Assembly (NCBI GenBank): GCA_028565635.1
Contig: JAOXYB010015520.1
Span: 1-27,783 of the forward strand
Reading direction: 5' to 3'
Length of the DNA stretch: 27,783 nt
DNA from: Phoronis ovalis
Lineage: Eukaryota; Phoronida; Phoronidae
Program-made: the position numbers and the translations under genes
Notes under the pieces: model-generated
Told to the model about the DNA's origin: nothing
The model's input: only the letters and a program-made list of their open reading frames with translations
The model's database searches: none
Shown here: piece after piece, positions 10,601 through 22,600 of the stretch
How positions within the stretch are numbered: the stretch's first letter is position 1
Layout: each line of letters opens with the position of its first letter

Positions 10601-13600
10601 CAGTTTTATGAAATGTATTGTAAATGTTCTGAATTTTAACAATGTTTCATACGAACTTTTTATATGTAGACCACCCATATTTCCTTTTCTGTCCCCTAAC
10701 AGCAAATAGTCGTCAGACTCGAGTGGATATAATTTGTTGTTTTCTAACATATATGTGCATTTTGCCGTTGCAGCGGATATATACCGGCAAATAAAACGAA
10801 AAAGTCGTTTCCTAGATAGTGATTAAATCACAATTGCGCCATGTCTTCACTAATCAAGTAAGAAACAGAAAAGTGAAATGTCGCGCATGTGAACATTGAT
10901 GCATTAAACATATTTTTCCTTAATCAAGTTTGAACTCTTTATCAAATCAGTAGAAATATGCAGAATTACGATAATGTTTTAAAAATCAACTAAAATTGGA
11001 ATAAAATTGGACATTGATTTGTTGTAGGAGTCATCATCAATCTTAATGAAAACAGTTATATATAACCTTGAAAATTTGGTTTGTCACTGTATGGCAAATT
11101 TACTCATACATGTACAAATAATGAGATATTAGCGTCGCGGTGGTTGTTGAAATAGCAAAATATCTTAGGAAACTCAATTTAATGTCGGATACGTCATGCC
11201 AGAATAGAATTATATTAACTTACTCAAAGCCTACGTTACATAATGATACTGATTTTAATTAAGTTTGTACTATTTTGGTAAATAAATACAATAATACTCT
11301 CGTTTTAATAACAAAATTGTTGAAATATCACTATTTGGATCTAGAATACATAAACTGTAAGGAATGCGTCATAGTTCTTTCAGCGCTCGAGAAAAATTAT
11401 ATAGTATCATCAAATGATTGATTTTAACTATTGATAGCTAAGCAAAACTATGCTCAAAATAAAGGTGTTGATTCCTGAAGGTATAATCAACTCTGTTACA
11501 CAATTTCAGTGGAGATAACACTTATATAATTATCTATACAAGCACCAAGGATACCTAAAACTATTTAGAGAAATAGTACATTTAAGAATGTTGTTGCCTT
11601 GTGCATTCTTTGCAAAAATCCAAGCAAACATACCTTTACGTATATTGATCAACTCTATTCCGCTGCTATGTTATGTTTTTTATTCACTAACTGTCCACAC
11701 AAACAGTTGTACATTGTAAGATAAAGGAATCTAGGATAACTTCTATTTACATGGTGACATGATACCGCTGCTTATAACGCCTTCTGGCCAAATAGTTGTT
11801 ACTTTATATAGATAAATGCCTAGCTAGTCTTTCCTATATATGCATTCTACGTTAACCCTGTTTACTGATAATAGAAAGGCATTTGATTACATTGACCACT
11901 TACTGGGCGTTAAGGTCATTGACTTACAATGGACAAAATATTGTTGACAAACTTTTAATTTTGTGACACCAATCAGCTGTGATGGTTGCAATGTCCCTTT
12001 CGTCATCATGATTTCTTTGGAAAATGTAATAATTTAATTAAATCCAATAATAGACATGTTAAATAAACAACTTATATATTGCATCATTAAATTCATTCGT
12101 ATTTATAGTCAACCTTAGCTTACTGGGATTTCATGCATTTTGAATTACACCTTTCAGGCCGTATTGCTTGCCATGGTCAGGGACTATCTCTGAATAAGTA
12201 CGTGTACCGTCCATTGGAACACAGCGTCTGCAAACGAACATGAAGTGAAGCCTATCACTTATATTACACATAAGTACTATTTACTTGTATTTACTTACCC
12301 TAATAATGAGTCTTCCTTTTCGACTAAAACATAAATATCCTTCCGACCTCGGACTCTGAATTTTGATAATCCCTCCAAAGGTAACGGATTCAAATCGTAA
12401 TTTTGCTACAAGAAAATACAAAGAAAATTAAACTTGACAAAAGCGTGCTATTGGAATACGTATGGTGTGTTATCTTTATCAATATAGCACATTTTATGCA
12501 TTCATTTTTAAAATGATAGTTCAGTCACCTGGATGGTTACTCGTGTTTTTTTCTAAATTTTAATGTTTTATCCATAATTCCAAAGTATTTTTCTAAAGTT
12601 TAAAATGATATAATAATAACATAAATAGTAGCGTTGCACTTAGTGAGCGACAAATGAAGTACTTTTTTTGTTTATATTTATATATGTCGGTACTTTGATG
12701 TACCATGATCGGGACCATGATGATCATAGCGTTCGTTAAAGGTATATATGTTTTCTGTCCTGTTATTTTAGGCGGTAACCTATATTTGACTCAAGGCAAT
12801 GACCCCCTGACATGTATTTCCCGTATTTCTACTCGGATTTCTACACATGCATGGAATGTGCATTGGCTGTCGTTGCTTTTAAAGCCGCATGTACACGGTA
12901 TATAAAACAATACGCTTTACTTTGTCTGACCGGTCCTATTTCGATGTCAGTCATGAGATTTGAAATATTATCCGTTGCAACAAAGCAGGGTCTTTTCTAC
13001 TTTTCAATCCCCGAAGCAACAAAATTATAATGTGAGGTCATTATTCCATTTAAACTTTAATCATGTCTCGTCCTTACCTTTGGTCAAATCTCTTCATTAT
13101 AGTAATGGCATTAGGGCCCTAAGTGTCAACTGTGGGTGGTATAGAGGTACTTTTGTGACTTCAAACTTTATGTATTTATATATATATATTACCACGTTAA
13201 TAATTTATATTGACTAAAAGTTTGTCACTTTCTTGCCAGTTACCGAACTGTTTTGAATTTAATTCAAGGTATTTGTAATAGAATAACAACCCGGACGTCT
13301 TATTTAACAGATCAATAAAATATCCGGAAATATACTTTGTAATATCAATTCTGGCTCTATTATCCTTATGAATTCAATGTGTTTGTTAAAAGATGTTTGC
13401 GGGCAATAAAACACATTATATGAACCTTTCATTATGCTTAATCAGAAATAGGCATTTTCTGCTTACATATATCGAAAATCGAAATTAAAGTGACATACAA
13501 AAACAAGCAGAGCTTACTAAATATTTAATTAAAATTGTGTAAGCGCAGTAAATAAGTGTGAAAGCAAATTGTGTTATAGACCTCTCTTTCATGTTTTACA

Positions 13601-16600
13601 AAACGGCGACCTTTATACCCACTCTCTAAATTACGTAACATTGTTTTGTAAAATAGATGAAACCTATGTCATGTTCGTCTTTTTTTATTTTTCTATGATT
13701 TCATTCAATTATTGTAGTCCTTTCTTGACGGCTTCTGCTTAATACTGTCATAACAGAGCCTTTTGGAAACAAGGCCGTTAACTGCAGTCGTGAACTTTTA
13801 GCTTTTGAACCTTGAAGGCCGGGAACTTGCGCATGGGGGACAAAGATTTTAGCCAATTTTGTAATTTAATTTTCCCAAGGATTCTTATAAGGATCTATCA
13901 AATGAATAGAAGAATAGGTTATTAAGGTCGATTTGCCTGCACAAGTTCTTGTATGCTTGAAGCAAAATTTATATAATGTTTCATTACTTCCCATTTCACA
14001 AAACCAACTTGAAGAGCCATCGACAAAAATTAGCTCCTGTCCTCTGCATTATAGCAAAGCAAAGAGTGTTTATATTATGTAATTTTTCTTAAGTTTTTTA
14101 GCTTGTTCATCAGCAAATTCTATATACCATTATATACTCTGAAGTTGGTTTAACTACAAATTACATTCTATGTAAGGTCCCATAAGAGAGATTGCTCAAT
14201 GTGGATGTTTTGAAAACACAGACTGAGGTAACAGTAGAGGGAAATTAAGTAACTGTTTGAAAACTTAGTTCCTTAGATATTCCCACACTTCACAATTTGT
14301 CATAACAAAATCTATCTATTTTACAGGTGATGTCCATTTGCACAAGTTGCAATTATAAAGTAGTTACCTGTCTGGCCTTCAGTTATTATAAGGATTACGA
14401 GAAATTATCCTGTCTGCTGGTCAAATTCATTATTAACCTGTTTTCAACTTACTTCAACTTATTCTTACTTTTATTTATCCAATAAATCAGCTTTAAAATC
14501 ATCCTATTCCCTAGGGCAGAGTAAACATTAGACAGACATAAGTCAAATAACAATATTTTGTCTAAAATACGACGTTGTGTTTCAAATGTAATAAAAATCC
14601 CGGCTCGACTAACAGAAACTGTGTAGTCAATATAATATGTAAAATAATAATCGATTTGTTACTTTTTGTTGCATCGTTGAAATCGGTTATTTATGAAATA
14701 TGCATTTTCCTGTGTTCTCTCGTTCAGTTGGTTATTAAAGTTTTGAACGCGAGAAAATGTTTCAAACTTTGCTACGGGCGCGCGTAATAGGACACCTTAT
14801 TCTATTTTTTATAAGCTGTGGTCTAGACCATAGGAGAGACTAAAGTACCAATGATCATTGTCATTTTCTACTAAATACCTATGTTTATTTCTTTAAAAAA
14901 ATAATACCTTACCTGAAGTTTCTAATAGCTATTATAAATAAAAGTTATATTTTTAAACAAGCCAGGGTTATCGAAAGAAAACTTTCTTTTATTACTCCCA
15001 TAAAGTCAAATACGGTGCTGATTGTAGTAAATATTTTTAAAAGTGTTCCAGGTTAACTTTTCACAATAAAATCTGTATAAAAATTGAAAGGAATAATGTT
15101 TTATGAAAACGCATTATAAACACTAGAGTCAAAACGGCATTCATCTGCTTGGCCCTTTCTGCCACAAGTTTTTATAACTTAACATTTTGCCGATGCGGTC
15201 AAACCTTAACCTACACACGAAATTTAAATAATACTTTTTTATTGAAATTATGCCCTTTAACTATCGGGTATGTAAAAGGTCAATGTACGGGAACAAATGG
15301 GAATAATTTAGATATTTGGATCCGAATTCTGGAGGGCAATTGAATAAGCTTTTTTGAAATCTTGTGAAGCATTTTATCTAAAAGTAAAAGCTATTACGTC
15401 ACAAACAATGTTTATTTTCAAATAAATTTAAGAATGCAAAATAAATTTCGACAATAGTGTTTTTTATATTAAAAACTGAGACTAATGTATATTATATTAG
15501 AAATTTCTATAATAAATAGTCGGATGCCTTTTTAGGTAATAAACATTGTATGCAATGATACGTTTACCCATAGCGACGTCACCAGATATTTAAGAAACAA
15601 GTTTATATTTTATTGCAGAAAACATTAGTTTCAATGGGTTCAATGGATTAAATGGTAATGTGATGTAATAGCGGCTGTTTATATAAAATATTTACCGGGT
15701 TTTCATCAAGTTAATTTAGTTTGCAAGTATTGTTGTTTCAAGCAATTGTTAACTACTATACAAAATCACTACCACGAAAAGTCCTTGATGGGATTTTGAA
15801 AATACTATTTAGCAACTAGTTAACGATTCAATTCAATTCAATTAAAGTCACTGAGCTCTTAAACATTTATTAAGTTTTCAACAATGTAGTCGCGACAGAA
15901 TATGAAAATAATCATGTGCGGTGTAACACCATTTACTTTCATTTAGAATGGAAATGTTATTGGAATTGTATAAGTTAATGTTAATTTCTCTTTGATATCT
16001 ATAAAGCACGCAAGAGCCATGAAACTATGTAACATTCTAGTTGGTTTACGCTTTGAAAATTTAAATATTAAATACTTTACAGTATGCGCATGTAGGGCTT
16101 TTTCAACCATGATACTTGACCACACTTCAGGAGTGCTAGTGACTTTATTGTAAAACCTTAATTATTTTTCACATAGTGGACATTAAATATATTTTCCTTT
16201 TTATTATCATAACATTTCGTGTGAATATTCTCGCGTTTAACTAACTTAACTAGTAATAAAAGTTAATAATCATAGTCATTAAAGGGTATCACATTAAGAG
16301 CATTTAGTGGTTAATACCACCCTTTTACGGTTGTATCCCAATGGCCCATGCCGTCTGCTAAAAACAAAATTGGCGGATAATGGCGATCTTTCTAAAACAG
16401 AGCCAAGATCAGTAAAGAGTTGAAGTTGCTCGTTGCTACTGAACTAGTATTTGATTGAAGAAAGTACAAATAGTGTACTTTGTGCCGGACTTTGTATAAA
16501 CGTCAAATCGTTGATTTTCACCTCGCGTGTCAATTTTAAGTGTCATGTTTGTTGTACGCACACTATTAGCTAACAATATTTGAATTTCTTTGTTACTTGG

Positions 16601-19600
16601 CTACTTTCAGAGGCTTTGCAACAACTTGATAGGAGGATGTCAACACGGTATGCTTACTCGCACCGCGTTACACAAATGGTTAATCCATTTCCGAGACATC
16701 CCGTCATCCCCGTAATGGAATCTATGCTGAATATATAAATCTAAAGACGAATAAAGTCTTCATTTGGGGCTAAAGTTTGCTTGGCTATTAGCGTTAATCA
16801 CATTAATTTTTGTTAGCACGTAATTTAAAAAAAATTATTCTATTGTAATGGCAGTATCAAGTTATTCTGTGATAATAGGTTACTGATAAACTTGAAGGTG
16901 GATAACAGTTGCGTATTATTATGCTGACAATAAATTATAAGCATCGCGATAAACTATTTGACAATTTTATATACCTTAAAGATATGCCTCAAAGATAACC
17001 TTTTGACCTTAGACGAGATTAAAAAATATTTCATTCAAATATGACCTAATTGCTGGACGACATAATCTTTTCTACATTTATTATTATTATAGTACAATTT
17101 TCGCAGATATGATTTTTAATTGTATTAATCGTTTAGGCCAATTGTACTTTATATTTACATACCAGGTATTAAATGAACCTATGGTATCGTTCAAATGGTT
17201 CTTAGACAATGCCTGGAGGTACTACCTAGTCGCGCATAGGACCTTTTTTGGCCAGACAAAAGTGTACTCAGACCGAAAATCAAATTTACAAATCCTCTGC
17301 TTGCAGCAAAACGATATGATTAGCACTTCTAAATGTTAAATGTGAAACTCAATGACAACAACTTCTTTGTATTATGAAATATGCCAAGTGTGTCCTATGC
17401 CGCGAGGTTCTTCATTTAACCCGAAGGAACAACTTGCTGTTTTGATTTAAATTTTAGTGAACGTAAAACCACATATCGCAAGCTGCATTTCTTTTTTTTT
17501 ACATAGAATTCAATTCAATTCATATTTTGTGGCGAATTATAAAAAGGGAATGCGTATAAGTACTTCATGACATAAGTCTGACTGTTCAATAGTCATTTAA
17601 CTACGAAAGCTGATCAGTAAGACCGTTCCTACCTCTCTGGTAAAATGGCCCAAATGGAGAACAAACAATGGAAACGCTAAACGCAAAATCTTACTTACTG
17701 AACTTCCGAAACCTTTTGCCTGGCTTCCCCAGGGCATCAATGGGATTTTTTCCTTGATCATTATGTCCGATTAGTTGAACAAGTTTATTGCTACATGAAT
17801 TGACTAGTTGAAAGTCTCTTGTAATTTTATTAGTATGTTCTATTTTTTTCTCTGTTTCTTTTTGTATGTGACGTAAGAAGAAATCTGTGTGATCACCATA
17901 AGGTTTGTACTCTTCGTCACTGTCAGTGGCTTTCACCTGAAAGACACAAAAATAAAATCAGTATTTTAATATTTAATCTAATTTATGAATTATGCAGTTG
18001 TGACAGCGATACAGGTAATGATCAAATATAACATGGGACTAATAAACTGATTATCACAAGTGTACAGTGCTCTTCTTTATGAATGTATGTGGTCTTTCTA
18101 CATGTAGAACGATGTAGAACACTGCTAAATGACCATACACCTAAAACGACACGTGATTTGTACCCCTCTGTCATGATAATTCCTTTCGAACAAAAAAGTA
18201 AACGCCAATTTGATGCTGAACTGTCATTGATAATTGGTAGGGGTTTTAAAATATCAATTTAAAAGATATTTATAAAGAACGCTATTTTTATATTCATAGA
18301 ATTACGATCAAGTTAATTTTATCACGGAAAACAAAACAAGGACATTTTAATGCTTATTAATGTATTGTTTGATAACTCAGCGTGCACAAACACAAAATAT
18401 TTTGAGAGTTTAACACATACAAATCAAGAGGTTAACACATTTGGTGGTTAAACTCCACTTCACAGTGATTAAATTTGTGTATTCTTAAGATACAAAGAGG
18501 CGTAAATTAATCTCTAAAATTTTGACATCCAAAATGTATTTGTAAAAATAGAATCTTAACCGTGACGTGAATACAACTCTTATAATTCTGTGAACTTGTC
18601 AAACAAACATATATGTGTACCTGACTAAGAATTGTATGAAGACGCTTATCATGTATTTGCAATCCATTTATCCATATCTGAATTTATGACTAATTCCTTG
18701 CCATGAATTCTTAAGTGCAGGTAAAATAAGACTTATGTAATATATGTGACTTATGTGAATTTGCAAATGGTTGTTAAATTTTGAAGTGGAGGCGGTAAAA
18801 ATAGGACTAACAGACTGAAGGGCTCACTTTGCCAAAGCCTGTAATAGTGCTATTAGATAAAGTGGTGCTTAACACGATTTGAAGTAATGAAATAAAATAA
18901 ACAGCCTTCATAATGGACTTTTCATTGTAATTTTGACAGTTTTTGAAAAATCTCATTCTTCTTGAAAGCTTACACATTAAAAGTTTGTATTAAACGGATG
19001 GAACTCAATGCAGGTTTAATCTCCAAAATGTTTTGATAACTGCATAAAAGTTATCTAAGAAACTTGGCATAGATGGCGTTACACGTCCTCTTTTAAGATA
19101 AAATTTTATTATGACGTCACTTCCCAAGCCCGTTTGAATTTTACTTGCACATGTTTTTTTCATATCGCTGTTAGTTCAAGATCACTAACTAAAACACTTT
19201 CGAATCAGTTTCAGCGTCATTTAAAATACATGTTTCAGTTGCAAATGAATGCACATTAGATCTACATTTTATATCGTAGGTGTTAATGTTGTTTTTTAAG
19301 GCAGATGTTCATATTCTAGTTTAGTTTACCTGAGATTGATAAAACATTTAGACGCATAATTTTCCAAAGTACGTCATAATTGCATGTCTAATTTGAAATA
19401 TTATTAAATAATTCAAGTGCAGTGAAATTTGTACCTTTACACATTTTACATTTGTCAAAATTACGTCTTGATGGAAATCAGCAAAATAATGTCTATAATG
19501 ACAAGAAACTGCTTACAAACATTAAACATGCAGCTTCCAGTACAAAAACAAATAGTTTGGAAATTGTATTTCGAGGAGACACGTCCTTTAAAAGTACCCT

Positions 19601-22600
19601 AAAAAAATTAGGATTAGTTCATTCAAGATATTGAAGCAGCCTGTGAGGATCTGTGGTGTGACAGTACCTTTACTCCTACACCAAGCGAAGGCACAGGTGA
19701 AGAGGATATGGCTTATTAGCATTCTATCCCCCTCTATTAAATCATCGCACGAGGGTCAGAGGGCGCAATAATCTTCATTTTTTAAATACTTTTGTATTAT
19801 TTACATTGAATAGAGAAAAATATTATCTTAAATACAGTCTGACCCAGTCACTTCACGGTTTAGTGAGTTTCTAAAGTTATAGCTTTCTACATTTCTTTAA
19901 ATTTTAAATATCCTAGGGGTAATTTAAGTCTTGATGATTAACGGGAACCTGGTTGACACTTCTGATAGTAGTGAACATCCGTCACTGTTGAAGATGTACT
20001 AATAGAGCACTCCTCCATATTAGAGTCTATTTATTCTAATATAAAAAACATGCAAGTATTCTTTCATATAATGCACGATAAACACTGATATAAACGAGGA
20101 AATAAAATTCAAAAGATTCTTTCATCATAATTTTTCAAAAAAACAAAGTAAAAAAATCGTCGATATTCGCAACTTTTACATATTACAAGGAATGACACAA
20201 GTCATGTATAAACTTGGCTATGCCGATTATTGTGGTGTTGTTTGACAATTCAACCCTTTAATTTCCTAGAAAGCTACAAATATTTATTCAGGTTTATAAT
20301 CCGTTTGCATATTCCTCACTGCAACATTCGTCTACAGCTGTATTGAATACGAGTATAGTAATACGTTGCACGCGTTTTTTATTTACTGTATTTAAATTAA
20401 TTAATAGTTATTTATGCCTTATTTTACGTATTAATAAACGACGGAGACTCGATGTTACATATAATTCACCGCATCATGGTTCTTCCTGAACACAATACTA
20501 CTCGCATTTATCTGGGATGTTTACTTAAGATACTCGAGATAGAAAAACTACATCAGCTGTTAGCTAATAAATATTTATGAATTTGTATGGATAATGTTTT
20601 TAGAATAAACTTATATGTGAAATATTTATAATAGAATTTAGAAGTCCCGGATTTTAATCCATAGAATATTCAAAGAAGTCCCTAGTATGAAGTGGGACAC
20701 TAACTTGAGAACTAAATATGATCTGCAGGGCGTTTAATTGCCGCAGGGATTTTCCATTGTTAATAAGACAAATCTAACCTTTTTCAAATTCAGTTTTTAA
20801 AACTTTAACTCACCTGAACTGTGTAAACTTGAAACAGCGCAATCAGAGCGACCAACCTACAAATGAACAATAAAACAAGATTAAATTACTGAATTTCCAC
20901 TTCAGGCATTTAAACTGATTTTGTTTATCACAGTTATTTACTCATCACAGTAACTGTATATTCCAGTGAAACAGTTATTTCCTTATTAAATTATTGGCTA
21001 TTGAAAAGGAACGTCGAACAAAAATAATGTTCAGATTGAAGTAAACCGAAAGTAATGAAGAATACAGGAAGCTGAATGATAATGCTACGTTAACAGTTTC
21101 TACAGAGCTAACTTCTACATACGATTATTTCTAGTGTCGGCATTTATTTCATAACTTGAACTACATGTATGATATAAGCGATCTTTGCTAGCAAGAGACT
21201 AAAAAATTAACTCACAAGTTTCTTAAAAAACATGCCTTAACATTCTCTGCCATACCACTGTCTAAAGGGTTATCTACATGTCATATATCTAATATATTGT
21301 TCTAATATATATCCTTTCAAGTGTGAGATAATTCTAATTTAAGTGTATCCCAACGGTTTGACCCTTCTGGTATCCAAATATTGACTTAACTAACTCTCAA
21401 AGATGTCTCTTAGCTTCCTAACTAGTATGTAATACTTTACATTTTTAAAACATCAAAGGGTTTTATAAGCTCCCGGTACGTTTAAGTCTCCAGGTAAAAA
21501 TTAATGTTATTTCCGATTTCCAATATCTTCCGAAATTTTTCAGATATGTCATTTCTTTGTTTCCGATGTTAACCGACTACCCACGTTGAGGTTTGTTAGT
21601 GCCTTATCCATTTAGGCAAATTTCATGGTGTGTAAATTTCAAATTAAGATTTAACAAACAAAAGGTGTTTTGCTTTTTTCAACGATAAGTACCACAGATA
21701 CTTGTGTGGTCTCAGTAATTATTCCATTTGCACATAAAAAATACTGAATTTTTCACACAGATGAGCTTCTTTTTTACGTTTGTATGTAAATAACTATCCG
21801 AGCGAGATCCACTGAGCGTTCTCGATGTGTAATTGTTCCAGCAAAATATTTACACTTCATGCAGCTTTTTCCTTATTTCAAACTGTTTAATTGTCCAGCC
21901 ATATACTACCGTTGTCTCATTTTTTGGAATGGGTAATTCTTGTTCAGTGGCTATTTTCATTTCGACATTTTGTCACTTGGTCACTTCTTTGCCACCCTAT
22001 ACATTTAATTGTCAATGCGTTTGTGACATAACATAAGAAAACCTCTCATGAAATATTATTCCTCACATAAAACTTGATCGGAATATAAATGTGCTTGAAA
22101 TCCACATGTTCTAACACAGACATCCGTTGCACGGTTACATACATATATCAAACCAAATTAAATTAATCTTTCTAAAATTTTAATGTCATTTTAAGAAGTG
22201 TCTTTTTTCTAGTTTCTATTTCATCACTTAATCCAACCTTATTTAACACTATCGAATATCATGTGAGTACAGGGTAACAATGTTATAAAGGGGGGTGACC
22301 GAACGCTTAATTAAGGTACACATATGTCCATGTATCAGTGAACTGTCTTTACCTGTAGTTATGCAAGCACTTGACAGTTTTGGTACGCTGAGGTAACAGA
22401 CCTATTATCAATTATATCAATTACTATGCATTGTCTCTTGCAACGAACATAGGCCCATTTATATTGCTCTTCATTAAGAGTTATAATCTGTTAGATATTC
22501 ATAATATAGTGACTCTTACATAAATACATTCGCTCGTTAGCTTTTGCCCAGACGCTCTGTCCCGAGTAAGAAACAACTTAAAAAATTAAACTGGAATTGA

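Larger units (their letters stand above)
4688..12298 (-). other. Intron 4 of the FGF-like gene (7.6 kb)
   Basis: It starts GTAAGTAAAT after exon 4 and ends TTTATAG before the terminal exon, inserted between codons (phase 0). It is AT-rich with no supported independent gene. It contains a 19-bp near-palindrome at 8434-8452, a GC-richer open stretch at 10380-10541, and a possible alternative mini-exon at 12177-12227. GTACGCGTAC near 9054 and TAATAGC..GCTATTA near 9068-9084 are small palindromes. Confidence 0.75.

Noticed and set aside
12705-13217. Three overlapping plus-strand frames in intron 3
   Set aside because: They overlap each other in different phases, show no motif and have no homologue I recognise.
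21212-21236. ATGTTTTTTAAGAAACTT|GTGAGT on the minus strand as FGF exon 1
   Set aside because: It ends in phase 0 and would put the micro-exon in a frame that destroys the signal peptide.
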